From Avena insularis (lineage: Eukaryota > Streptophyta > Magnoliopsida > Poales > Poaceae), in the NCBI GenBank assembly GCA_023614405.1, contig CM042688.1, positions 379,489,331-379,553,330 on the forward strand: a stretch of 64,000 nucleotides of DNA, given 5' to 3'. Below the pieces are notes generated by a model, which searched no databases, was not told the origin of the DNA, and saw only the letters and a program-made list of their open reading frames with translations. The position numbers and the translations under genes are program-made. This document shows, piece after piece, positions 34,709-46,253 of the stretch; the stretch's first letter is position 1, and each line of letters opens with the position of its first letter.

Positions 34709-37700
34709 TGTCAACACCCGGATTTTTAATCCCAGATGCCCGTTATGCCATACCTCGCAATCCCAGGATTACCATTTTTGCGAGACATAACGGATTGGAT
34801 ATCATAGTACATCATCCATTACAAACCATACATAAGGTTTTACACAAATAAGGATCTCATGATCCAGTCTTTAATACAATAAGCAGCGGAAATAAACGAT
34901 AGCATAGCGGTGGGGTCCATCTTCAGGGGCACAGGCAATGCTGATGAAGGCAGATAGTCCTAGTTATCATAGCCGTCCTGCTGACCATCATCTTGATAAT
35001 CTCCTTCATAGTCTGGCCAAGATAATAGCCAGGGACAAAAGCCATGAGTACTCCTTAAGTACTCGCAAACTACTACTATCAAGGGTTATGATTCTAAGTT
35101 AAAGTACGGAATTGAAGGAATAACTATCAAGTTAAGTTTGAAACCTAAGCCGAGTTCTGAAGCAAGAAAAGATAAAAGTCTAGAATCACTTAAGTTGGGA
35201 AGCTATTTTCATCTACACAACCCTATTGTGGTCAAGTCAAGTTTCATCATTCATTTCAAGTTATTTAGAAAACATCTGACAACAAAACAGTATGGCCATT
35301 CCAACTGTCCATAACTGTGGACGCGGCTATTCGAATAGTTTGACACTCTGCAGAGGTGGTACACTTTCACCACAAGATTCGATACATCTGTCAGGGATAA
35401 CCCTGAATCATCATCCTTGGTATGCAGATAATCAAACATAACCGTCCCTTTACACACCCTAGTACAAGCACCTCTCCTATGAGCATGGCCTGCCAACCAT
35501 GACCATCAGTCATCTTGGGCACTGCATAGGTGGACAACATTGAGAGGTAGCCTTAGCTCAAACCTCTCCCGTGAGGGAACTAATACTAATGCATATAAAT
35601 ATCCAGCTAAGCCTTACCCAATTCAGGTAATGTGGTTGTACGGTAAATTTGGAATGGTATCGCATCCGAATCCAACCATCAGTTTTATAAAAAGGGTTAA
35701 GACTCATGCCTCATCATTTTCATCATCATAAACCAATTGTGTTTCTCAACACATGTCAAAACATCTCAATAGAATGACTCATCATTCCAAGGTTTTCACA
35801 ATTCATTTTCACCAGGTGTCCCCATCTAAAGTGACTCAAGTTTTTGATCTATTCTAAAATACTAGGTTAAGAGTGTTCACTAAGGTAAAAAGGGTGGGAT
35901 CAATCTCATGCCATAGGATGACATCTAAAAGTTCCAAAGTAGGTCAAGTTTTATACTCTTTATGCTACCTTCAAAATTAATTAAAGAACTTTGTGTAAAC
36001 TAAGGGGGTGTGATCAATGTATGCTTAAGGCATCTTTACTAAACTATCTAGTTTTATTCTAGTTTGCTACAATAGCTTACTAAAGCAGGTTTGCAAGGGT
36101 TAGCTTGCCACTAATAGCTTGCCTTGGTTGGTGCAGTGGTTGAAGTTTTCTTCTTGTTCTTCTTCTTGGTAGAACTCCTCCTCCTCGAAGGCTTGGTCGG
36201 TACTAGCATCTAGAAATACATAGGGAGTGCACAATCACCAAGCAATACTTAAGTTAGGCTAAGTAGTATTCTAAACCACACAATTGATGATCTATTATCA
36301 TCACAAGCATCACAATTTTAATTTAATAGTTTCAACCTTTTTATTTTGGAAAAGTAATTTCTACTCACTGAAAAATTAACTACAATTTAATATTCACCAC
36401 CAAAATATGTGATCATGTGTACACATGTCCTTACCACATATTCTAACATGTGGGAATGAGATTTAAAGGTTGGATTAATATTACATTGGTTTAAGTTTAT
36501 TATTTAATGATTTAAAGTGACTAGAAATGCCTATATAGCATTATTTTGGTACTAGTCCAAAGTCACTGCCTGTAAACCTTAATATTATTACATATTTGGA
36601 TAGATATGATGAAGTGTGATTTTTGAGAGTTGGAATCAACTCAAAAGCTAACTTGGTTGATTTTATAAAAATGTTTCAAGTTGCAAAAGCTTCTGTCTTC
36701 TTATTTTTATTAGGAGAAATCTATAACTCTAAATGAATTAAATCCAACGGGCTTGGATAGAGCATTTCAATACTTTTCAGAAAAAATTGATTTCATGCAA
36801 TTTGGATTTGTCAAACTCACAGAATTGAATTTTGAAACACTGGACAGAAACTATACTCTAACTAAAAAGAAAAACCTAGATTTGAATCTACGGGCTTGCG
36901 CGGGAAAGAAAATGGGCCGGCCTAGTGGCGCTGCGCGACACAGGGCTCAACTGACAGGGGGGTCCCACTAGTCAGCGGCACTTAAAACGCGAAACGATAC
37001 GCGCGCTGTGGGTCGTGCGATTAGAGGCTAGATCTACGGCTGAGGGCCGTCGTCGACGACGGACGGGTCGCCGGCGAGCTCAAACCCTAGCGGCTCGGTG
37101 GCGGTCTACTGGGGGCGTACCAGGGCTCCAGCGGGGTCGGCGATGCGGGCGAACGAAGTGGAAGACGACGGCGAGGCGAGGCGTGGTCGCGGCGAAGCTT
37201 GGGGTGGCCGGAATCAACGGCACCCTTCTTCTCCAGAGGCGGCGGCTCCGGCTCCAATTCTGGCGAGCTGCTGCTCCACTTGCTCCGGCGAGAGGTGGGT
37301 GAGGTTCAGAGAGGTGAGGAGAGTGGAATGGTGTGGAGAAGAATGGCTAGGGAGGGCTCCTTTTATAGGCTCGATGGTGAGACCGAGCGGGATGGGCGGT
37401 CGACGGTGGCGACATGGCTACGGCGAGCTAGCGGCATGGCTGGGGATGGCGATCGATGGGCGGTTCCCTGGCGGTGCTCTAGCGCTTCAATGCAGCCATA
37501 GGGGCGGTGGCATGCAGTCGGGGTGAGGTGGCGCTCTGAGAGGCAGAGGCGGCGGTGTCCACGGCGAGCGGTGGCTGTTGGGATTTGGGCGGCGAACGGG
37601 GGTGTCTGGGGTGTTCTCTAGGTCGAGGCGGAGCGGTGGGCGCGGGCTGGTGTCGAGTGGTGGCTTGTGCACGCGGGGACAAAGGCGCGCTCTTGCCAGC

Positions 37701-38618
37701 GTCGGCATGGGCTTCTCCTCGGTGGTCCACGGCTGTTCTTGGCTCGGGCAAGGGACAGAGAGGGCGGTGCGGCATTGGCTACCCCCTAGACATGGCGAGG
37801 GAAGTTGGCGGCTGCTGTGGAGTGATGTCGCCGGTGGGGGTGCTCAAGGTGCTCGGCCTTAATGGCCATGACCATTTGGTCGTGTGCACAGGGTGTGGCC
37901 GGGCTAGCAAAAGTTTTAGCGCTGGTACTGAGGGAACCAGGGGACAAGGTTAGGCACAAATGGTGACCAAGATCACTGCTCAAAACAGTGTTTTAAATTT
38001 GGTCAGATTTGTGCACACAAGCTGTTTGATGAAATGGCCAAAAGAGAAAAAGTTTTGAATTTTGGTTTCAAAAGTTTTGGGTGATCTCCACTAGTGCTAT
38101 GTAGTCTCTGGTTGCAAGGGTTTTGAAAATGGAGCTCAAATACATGGTTTTTGAAATAGGGGTGATCTATGCATATGCATTAGATTCAAATTTGAACTGC
38201 CATTTAAAATAGTTTCCAGAAGTTTTTTAGAAGATCAAAAGGTGGGCCTTGGTACCTCATTATGTGTACTAGCAAGGGGTGTAAAGATCCAGAATTTTTT
38301 CTGTTAAGAATTGACTACTAGGAATAGCCAAAGTAGGCATGAGAGTTAAATTTGTCAAAATGACCATTCCTTTATTTTAATTATTTTTTATTTGATTTCT
38401 TTTAGGAAAAGTTTGGGAAAGATGTAGATGATGTTTAAATCACCTAAGAAACATTTTAGAAGCAAAGGATCACACAATCATGGCAATTCCAAACAAATCC
38501 TATTTTAAATGCACACATATATGAATGCTTTCATTTTAAATTTGGAAAAGTTTTTGTTAACCCCATTTTTGGATGATTTGATCTTGTTAAGCTTGGATTG
38601 AAGTTTTGGGATGTTACA
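34709..38618 (-). mobile_element. Long solo-LTR-like element nested in a Gypsy LTR, TSD CCCTA
   Basis: Borders: TGTCAACACCCGG at 34709 and GGGATGTTACA at 38618. Perfect TSD CCCTA at 34704-34708 and 38619-38623. The sense is minus (start TGTAACATCCCAAAAC), with a TATA at 37367-37362. It shares ordered landmarks with 4150-10278: TAGCCAGGGACA, GAGTACT...AAGTACTCGCAAA, TATTCGAATAG, GTAATGTGGTTG, GGACAGAAAC. A GC-rich core at 36890-37960 has open frames on both strands and resembles a plant 5' leader or first exon, but no domain is recognisable. No internal region or second LTR is present, so it is probably a solo LTR left by recombination. Confidence 0.85.
37362..37367 (-). promoter_or_regulatory. 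TATA box of the nested long LTR
   Basis: Minus strand reads GCCTATAAAAGGAGCC, a near-ideal TATA box at the entry to the GC-rich core. Equivalent to the site at 7841-7846. Confidence 0.6.
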
Positions 38619-39222
38619 CCCTAGGCCCATATAGGTGAAGTGTCATGTAGTCGATGTTCAGATGACACCACTAGAAGAAATACACCACAACTTAAATATC
38701 AAACCATTGAATTTTTCTCAACACAATTCCACTACTAACAACATGACTTCTCCCATGTCCTCAAGAACTAAACGAACTACTCACAAGACATCATATGGAT
38801 CAAGATCAGAGAAGAAATAATGATATGTAACAATCTGAACATAAATGATAATTCAATGGTTCACTCAATAGCATCAACTACAAGGAGTAATCAACACCAG
38901 GAAAGTTTCCCCTAAGGACTATGCAAGATTCAACCCAATTGTTACAGCGTTATGAAATGGTGATGATGGTGCTAGTGGAGATGATGATGATGATGATGAT
39001 CCCGATGAAGTCTAGCTTGATGGTGGTGTTGATGGCGATGATCTCCCCTCTTCGGGAAGGAATTCCCCCAGGAGAATTCTGTCTGCCAGAAAGAACTTTC
39101 TATCTCTATAGTTTTCTGCCCCGTAGAGGCGGTGGAATCTTTCTGTGGTCCCTCCCCAAGTATTACGGTTCCGTGGGGATAATATATGCCCGAGGGGAGA
39201 GCCTAGAGTGGGCCAGGGTGGG

Positions 39223-39262
39223 CACACCACCCCCTGGCGCGCCCGCGCCAGGGGGTGGTGTG
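39223..39262. promoter_or_regulatory. Perfect 19-bp palindrome upstream of the Gypsy LTR TATA
   Basis: Arms 39223-39241 and 39244-39262 are perfect inverted copies (CACACCACCCCCTGGCGCG and its complement) around a CC loop. In the minus sense it ends about 35 bp upstream of the TATA-like box at 39187. A similar palindrome occupies the same place in the plus-strand LARD (54082-54140). Confidence 0.85.
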
Positions 39263-39541
39263 GGCCCCCTGTTTCCCATCACCACTCCCCCTTTTGGCAA
39301 TCTTCGTCTTCTGGAAAAATAGAATTTTCTATTTATTTTCCCGGATTTTCTGATCTTCGTGAATTTCGCCTCCAAACAACACCTTTTCCATCAGAATCCT
39401 GACTGCAGTGGTCCATGCTCCAAAAGTCATCAACCATGCAAAAACAGATGAAATAACATAAGTATCATCTCTTGATATGAAATATATCAATGAATAACAG
39501 TAAATTATGATATAGAATAGTGATGCAAAATGGACGTATCA

Positions 39542-40223
39542 CTGGCACGCCTGTTCTTCGTGCTAGTACATACAACGTCATTAGACATGTTGGTTTGCAT
39601 TCACTGCTCTAAAAATTTCAAGTCATGCACATGTCTGTTATATTGTCATGCGCATGTTCTTATCTTAGCTGCTTTGTACACCAGTAATTCCCTACTATTG
39701 TGTAGTTCTTGCAAAATGTAATGCAAGTGGAAAATATTAGTGTGGATTCCTTGCTCCATAGTTACTGACTCTATCTGGTTATTCCTGAGCTAAGTTCCTC
39801 CTATTATTTCCTCCCTGGCATCGTTCTGCTATCCTATAGTACCCGTTCAAACTCTTCGTACTAGTTCGATTATAATTTTGTTGTTTCCATCTGGTTCTTC
39901 AAAAGCTGCAACACTGACTATATTCATTTTCTTTGCATAGAGCTCAAAAACGCAACACTGAACATGTTGGTTTGCAAAGCCTACATGTCCACCAGCGATG
40001 CCATTATATATTTTCTGTATCTAGTGCTGGTTCGTCCTAATCAACGGCATAATTATTCTTTACTATATAGTTCATTCGTGTTTTCCATTCCTGCTCACAA
40101 GTTCTGGTATGCTGTGGTTATAATTTCTATGTGCTTCATGCTTAGGTACGACATTAACTGCATGCCATTGTGTAGCTCACCGCAAATTCTGAGTCACGCA
40201 ATGACGAGGGTTTAACTCATGAA
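39542..40223. other. Host-like sequence between two Gypsy insertions, no gene recognised
   Basis: AT-rich and intron-like, starting with the TSD CTGGC. It contains two copies of a CATGTTGGTTTGCA phrase (about 39587 and 39964). The last 5 bp, ATGAA (40219-40223), would be the left TSD of the next element, whose right copy is lost. Confidence 0.45.
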
Positions 40224-40690
40224 TGCCCATTGTTATGGACTTGGGCTTTTGAGAAGGAGGGAGCGCTAGAGACATCTATCGGCTAGCAAACAAGCACACA
40301 GGGGACTTGAAGATTTAACCAGGTTCAGGCCTCACAGAGGTCCCTACTCCTGCTTGTCTGCTCGTGGAATTATTGAAGGAATTGAGGATTACAATGGAGC
40401 GCAGATGCAATCTGGTGAGGGTTGTGGAAACTAGGGTTGCATGTGTCCTCCTCGCCGCCCCCTCCTAGCCTTTATATACATAGTCTAGGTCTCGGGTAGC
40501 AGGTCGAGTCGGTTACAGGTTAGGGTTTCCCCTTTGAACTTTCTATCTTTAGCTTCTTCTTGTTCTTCAAGAAATCGAGAGTCCGTAGGTTACTCGAGTT
40601 CTCCATTTGGGCCTTGGCGACACCGTGGGCCTCCACTGTATTCAGGCCGTATATACCAAGCTCGAGTACATGTAGGGTATACCCATTTCA
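40224..40690 (-). repeat. 3' LTR of the truncated Gypsy element
   Basis: 467 bp from TGCCCATTG to ACCCATTTCA, followed inward by GTAGCCCCCGAGTG, the complement of a polypurine tract. No second LTR copy is in the window, so the left border rests on TG/CA ends and the PPT. Confidence 0.7.
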
Positions 40691-40704
40691 GTAGCCCCCG
40701 AGTG
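40691..40704 (-). promoter_or_regulatory. Polypurine tract of the truncated Gypsy element
   Basis: Minus strand reads CACTCGGGGGCTAC right before the LTR start. Near-identical copies recur at 41243, 41480 and 46067. Confidence 0.75.
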
Positions 40705-41209
40705 TCCAGTGGAATCGCAGATTCAACTTGGTACTTTATGAATCCTTTCGAATGCATGGCTGAGTATGTTTTTTGACTGCTCTATTTGTGTCATAGGGAT
40801 TGTTGATGTGCGTGCCTGATTTAACCGATGTATCGGTATCAGCTAACTACCTTAGGGTAAAACAACGCAATCTACTCGAACTCGAGTCCCCGGACTCGAA
40901 TCCGGAAAAGTGCTGGTGTAATTCGACTTAGGCCATGGAGGTCTTACAAGAGTCGAATTCCAGCATATGGGTGTGAGCACTCGACGCGTCCGTCAAGGCA
41001 TGTTCATCGTACCTATAGGCACGGATCGTTGCCAAGCCTTATTCAGGTCTTACATTCACGCTGCAAGCGCGGCATCCAAATTTTGTCACCGCGGAGATGA
41101 TTCAGGTTACCCGGGAGACGCAGTCTCTTTGTAGGGAAAAATCTTGAGGCGGTGTCGCCATAAGTTTCGAGTGTGGATGTTATCAACACACAGTATGATG
41201 TACAAATAA

Positions 41210-41520
41210 TCATAGGGTGCGCGACCAGCGCTCCCTATGGGAGTAGCCCCCGAGTGCCTGGTTGAGTCGAAGACTCAGGCATGGACTAAAGAACTTTTGT
41301 GACAGCTGTCGTCTTTTGTTTGCTTGTTTCAGTCGAATTTATTTCCAGCGCTCCCTATGGGAGTAACCCATGTCCATAGTCGAATTGCGGATTCGAGTGG
41401 TTGCGTTTGTTTTGATTGTCCATGTTCCTACAGAAAAAGAAAAAAATTGTAGGGCGTGCGACCAGCGCTCCCTATGGGAGTAGCCCCCGAGTGCTTGGTG
41501 GAGTCGAAGACTCGAGCAAG
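41210..41520. repeat. Imperfect direct repeats around PPT-like motifs
   Basis: A block GACCAGCGCTCCCTATGGGA + GTAGCCCCCGAGTG + GAGTCGAAGACTC occurs at about 41223 and 41460, with a partial copy (CCAGCGCTCCCTATGGGAGT) at 41346. The period is about 115-120 bp. Confidence 0.75.
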
Positions 41521-41992
41521 GACTAAAGTAGTCGAAATCTTCTGCTCCTCAATTTTTGATGACGTCAGTGCTGACTATGTGATGAGATCAGTTGCCCACG
41601 TGAGCGAGTTTGACTGGATGTGACGAGCGGTGGGTCCCATTTTCTGAATCTGACTTGACCAAGCGTGCGTAATCTATGTTTTGATTGTGCCTTCTCGATT
41701 TCTCCGCATAATGGGGGTAGTGGGGGATGGTTCACGCTTCGGGTCCTCCATGTGTCAAGCATGATGAACGCCACGCGTCTAGTAGGGTTTTTCCTGACCA
41801 TTAGATTGCAACTTCCAGGAGGTTAAATAGTGATGTTGCAACGGTAATTTTCACATCTCCTTCTTTTCTTTGCCTTTGCCTCCATCGCCATTGCTGCTTC
41901 TCCTCTGCTTCTTTGTGTTCCTCTCTTTCACAGCGCTGGACCAGCTCCACGTATTTCCTAGTTACTTTCTCCAGTCACACCGCCACCGTAGA

Positions 41993-44900
41993 ATGGGGAA
42001 GAAGAAGGGAGGTGCCGCGGCCGATTCCGCCGCCGCCACGGTTGCTGCGAAGAAGAAGGGTGGCTCCGCCACTGTGGGCACCAGCACCGCTGCCGCCAGG
42101 AAAAAGAAGGGCACGAGCACTCGCGTCACCTATGGCGCATGGCGTGCATCCGTGATCAAGTCCTCAGAGCTTCGTCTTCTATGCCAATACGGAGTTTTGT
42201 CTTCCGCAGTCGCTGACGTGCGCGTCCCTAGCAGCGAGGTAATCCCCTCTCCTCCTGCCGGCTTTCGGGTGATGTTCCTAGTGTTCATCATCCGCGGTCT
42301 CTCGTTGCCCCTGCATCCTTTCTTCAGAGGCCTTCTCTGTTTTTACGGGCTCCAGCTCCATTAGCTGTCCCCAAACTCCATCCTCCATGTAGCTTGCTAC
42401 ATTACTCTTTGCGAGTGCTGGCTCAGAATCGAGCCGCACTTCGGTCTCTTCAAGCGCCTCTTCAAGCTGAGGCGCCAATCAGCGTCTGGCTCCTTAGTCT
42501 ACGATGTAGGCGGTTGCGGTATCCACGTCGACTCCTCCGCCACATACTTCGACATCAAACTCATGGCGTCTGTCCAAGGGTGGAGGGACAAGTGGTTCTA
42601 CATCCACGACCTGAAGGCCGACGTAGACCACTTCGGACTCGCGCCCTTCGATCCCGCGACACCGTGCAAGAGGAGGCGTTCTTGGAAGAACGTAGTTATG
42701 CCCGGCGAGTCCGCGGAGACAGATGTGCTATACGAGCGCGTCTGTGACCTCGAGAGTCGCATGGTTAAAGAGGAAGGAGGTTGCGCCCTCATTCGCACAT
42801 GGCTGTGCCGTCACGTCCAGCCCCTGCTGGCCAGAGTCCACCCTATGTTCAAGTGGGCTGGCACGGACGATGTCACTCGCATATCTGCCGATGGCATGTC
42901 CACGAGTGAGGTAGATAAAAGGGTGCGACTGGTCACCAAGTACATCGCAAAAGATGTGCTTCCCAAAGATCCAGACGTACCTCCATTCGATGCTGCTAAC
43001 CCTCCTCCTGAGGTACAGTTATGCTACATAGTAGCTTTGTTTGTTGACTGCTTTCTTGCCTTTGCACTAAATTGTTTTCTGTATGCAGGTTTGGGGGGTG
43101 TCACCCTGTATGCCCCCTCTTCCTGAGGGGGTTATCCCTCGTGAAGCCTTGGAAGAGGACGAGTCAGAGTCAACTGTCCCATCTGATGTGGAGGAGGAAG
43201 CCCCTGAGTCAAGTGGAACGGATACTCGCAAGTGTTCGCACAGCAAGGACTCGGATGCATCGTCTCCCTCGACTTCGGAAGGTGCAGGTGTTGGTGCCGT
43301 GTCGTCGATACCTGCCGTTCTTGTGAGAGCCATGGCGCCATCTTCTCGCAAGAAGATGCGGCTGCGGAAGAAGTCATCGTCAGAGTTGGGGGATCAAACC
43401 TTCGATTTTGATATGTTTGATTGGTAAGTATGTGAGTCTTCCTTTTGGTTCTTCTTTGGAGTTGCATTCTCTTGATGTTGGTTTTATTCTGCAGTCAGCT
43501 GGCATCGTCATCTTCTGGCGACGTCCAATTTTTGAAGGAATCTAGAGTTGCGACCTCCAAGGCCAAGAAAGTGGCTGAGCGCATTCCTTCTCCTCCATTG
43601 GCGGCCCACTCTGGGCATAATTCGTCAAGTTCTCCAAACAATGTGGAGCACCAGATAGTTATCCGGACGTCTGCGAATCCATCGACTTTGGAGTCTTTGG
43701 AGGATCATGTAAATGTAGTATCTCTTCTTCTGATTTTGTAGTCGCATTTTCATCTATGCTATCTGTTGACCCTTTACTATGTTTTTGCCATAGCTCATTG
43801 TGAAGGAAGCCGCTCGCCTTGCGGGGCAGGTGCTTGCGATGGGTCGTCGGCATGCAATGCTGGACAGTCGCCATCGCGTAGTGGAAAGTGAGTGTTCTTT
43901 ACTTTTCCTCTGCATCCTTTTGATGTATTCGACTGACGGTTTGTCTTCATTTGTGTCACAACTGAGCATAATGCGCTCCTCCGCAGTGCTGCTTCCCTCG
44001 AGAAAACCCTTGCCGCGGCGGTGAGGAACCGTGATGAGGCAATCGCAGCACGGGATGAATCGCGGATGCGAGGAGGATCTACGTGCCTCCATTGCTGTCA
44101 GGGAGAAGTTGTTCGAAGAACAGCTTTTCTCGATTGCCAACGCCCTCTCAGGTATTCCCTTGTCTATATTTTTCGCCGTGTCCCTTCTTTCAAATTTGTT
44201 TGCTGTACTTCACTTTTGTGCGGATGCAAGTGGTCTGAGCTTCGACCCCCAGGCACTCCGTCGTGATGACGCCCTGGCGGGTGCCATTTCGGTAGTCGAA
44301 GATCGCAGCGCTGCCGTTCAGGGGACGCTCACCGAGGCCATGGGCGTGCTCAGTCGCCTCCAGGAAGAGCTGGCAACCAAAGCTGAGTTGATCGAGAATA
44401 TGGATGAGCTGGTGGAGTCCTTTGCCGGAGGCATTCCTTCAAGCTTCAAGAACTCACTCCGTGCGTCTGGTGCTTCAATGTCACTCACCATGGTTTAAGA
44501 ACACGGAGTCAAAGTTGATCCTGCAGCAGTCTCCGGGGCGATGCCTGTCAGCGCTGATGGCCAGCAGGTAGTTTTTGCTCCCTTCGCGACTGCTTGTGGC
44601 AAGTACGGCCCATAGATGATTAATACAGTTGCGAAGTATGCTGAGGAGCTTCAGCGAGCCAAGAAGATGGCTAAGGGTGCAACGTTAGGGGCCGAGGGAA
44701 AGTCTGTGGCGTCTGACACTGCCACAGACTCGATGAGGCCCCCAAAACCAAAGTCAAAGTCGGAGAAGCTAATCGGTCCTCAGTAGTCGCATCTTGTAAT
44801 AGTTAAATAGCTTATGTCTTTTTGTCGAGAACATGCCTTTTGGCGAATGTATCTGCTGATACTTTGTTGATCTTGAATGCACTCAAGTCTTTTGTCCATG

Positions 44901-45778
44901 CCTCGCCTTAGTCTTCTTATTGTCTCTTGCTTAACTTGTGATAGGGCACATCGAGTGATCCTTTGAGGGAGCCTCAGGATTCGCCGCCTCTTGATGACAC
45001 CATGGCACCACCGCGCTCAAGGGTGGATGAGCTGTCTCTGCTCTCACGACTTCATGACCGCGTGAAGCAGTTGGAGCGTGAATTGCCCGTACTCCGCGGT
45101 AATGCGGATGTAGTCGAAGGCAGAGAAGGCCGCCGCTCGTGAACAATATCTGCTAGGGGAGGTGACGCAGCTGGTCGACCAATTCAAATGTTAGTTTTCC
45201 TCCTCCCTGTCTTTTCCCTGTAGTCACTCGCAGTAGTTCGTTGTCCTCATACTTTGCCTTTGCTTGGTATAGTTGTCAGCGCACGCCATCCGCAGGATGA
45301 GAAGGATAGGATTGCCATTCGCATGAATGACCTAACCCAAGAGCAGCTTCAGGCGAGTGGATACTTCTAGGTAGATCATGATCATGCAATCGCGCTGCCG
45401 ACCCTGCAGGATCGTGCATCGTGAGTGCTTCACTTCTTGAAGAAGTCGCAATCGTGCCTGAAGAATATTTACCAAACGATGTTCCTGCTAGACGTTGTTC
45501 CATCGAGCCTGTTGGCCCTTCTTGCTAAATTTCATGACTTGACTGCGGTCCGCGAGTGTGTTCGGCAGTAGTTGGTGGCTGGTGCCAAGGCTGCTCTATC
45601 GCTAGTGCGACTGCACAGACCTGATGTGGACGTTGCAGCAGTTGCGGCCGGACCACCAGCGCCGCCAGCAGGGTCGACTTGGAACATGGTTCCATACTAC
45701 CAGGCGGTGGATCACCCAGCGGAGGAGATCATTGACTTCTTCGAGGAGCAGACCAACGTTCCTTTCCTACAACCATAG
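41993..45778 (+). pseudogene. Accessory gene antisense to Gypsy pol ('putative gypsy type transposon' domain, Transposase_28-like)
   Basis: It starts MGKKKGGAAADSAAATVAAK (lysine/alanine-rich), then the domain RVMFLVFIIRGLSLPLHPFF, NSILHVACYITLCECWLRIE, WRDKWFYIHDLKAD, which is typical of the grass PF04195-type 'putative gypsy type transposon' family. Likely exons: 41993-43012, 43089-43423 (acidic, DEEEAPESSGTD-like), 43495-43708, 43794-43888, ~43970-44150, 44231-~44790, and C-terminal pieces to 45778, largely coiled coil (SAAVQGTLTEAMGVLSRLQE). Breaks: TAG at 42362-42364 inside the domain (where relatives have Gln), a frameshift near 44065, and TAG/TAA in the 44.5, 44.6 and 45.1-45.5-kb parts. 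Function unknown. Exon borders are judged from GT/AG and frame. Confidence 0.65.
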
Positions 45779-46253
45779 TTTAGTTTGTATCCTGCACATA
45801 GGTGTACCAGTGTTGTAAAATTCATAGACATGCTGTGTATAATTGATTAATATTGATGTATATAAAGAGATTGTTAGCGTGTTTGTTTTGCGAGTGCGTT
45901 GTGCTATGCGATTCCTTTTGGTTAGCCTAACTTGTGCTTATCTCAGCCCCTTGCCAACCTGTCAGGTGCGTTGCAACTGGGTTGGTGTTTATCAAGGGTT
46001 TCGACTGGTGCGCTAGCTACTCAGGATATTGCGTTAGTTCGTAGAACAGATGTGCACAGGTTGGCGCAGCCCCCGAGTGGATTAATTGCAGAAAATAAAA
46101 GAAAAACACAGAGTTTCGGGGCACTTAGCTTTATTTATTCGCAGAATGGTATGAGGTACAGTGTGTGTCTAAGTAGCCTTGGCTGAGTAGCCTTATTTGC
46201 GATGTAAAAGGTAAAAACGACTAAGGGTAGAAGTGCCGCAGCTGCGCGACGTT
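45779..46253. other. Spacer between convergent Gypsy pol and accessory gene
   Basis: Contains another PPT-like motif (GCAGCCCCCGAGTGG, 46065-46079) and no conserved frame. Confidence 0.5.

Larger units (their letters stand above)
27564..39541 (-). mobile_element. Gypsy LARD with gag but no pol, minus strand, carrying a nested long LTR
   Basis: LTRs: 27564-29047 (1484 bp) and 34132-39541, which is ~1495 bp once the nested 3.9-kb insert and its TSD are removed. On the minus strand the LTR starts TGATACGTCC and ends GGGTCATCA. The tRNA-Asp-type primer-binding site lies at 34120-34103 and the polypurine tract at 29063-29048. TSD: CTGGG (27559-27563) versus CTGGC (39542-39546), one mismatch. The interior (29048-34131), in sense order, holds a gag remnant, an uncharacterised ORF and an ORF with a histone-H3-tail-like stretch. 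No protease, RT or integrase was found. Internal stretches (for example about 29690-29890) match 58010-58200 of the plus-strand LARD in reverse, so the two elements are related. Confidence 0.88.
34132..39541 (-). repeat. 5' LTR of the minus-strand Gypsy LARD, interrupted
   Basis: LTR sequence at 34132-34708 and 38619-39541 is collinear with 27564-29047. It is split by the 34709-38618 insertion next to the site ACCCTA|GGCCCATATAGG. A TATA-like stretch (minus, CATATATTATCC) lies at about 39187-39178. Confidence 0.9.

Noticed and set aside
37015..37953. Arginine- and glycine-rich frames on both strands
   Set aside because: High GC leaves several frames open at once, and no domain or codon pattern favours one; treated as the GC core of a long LTR.
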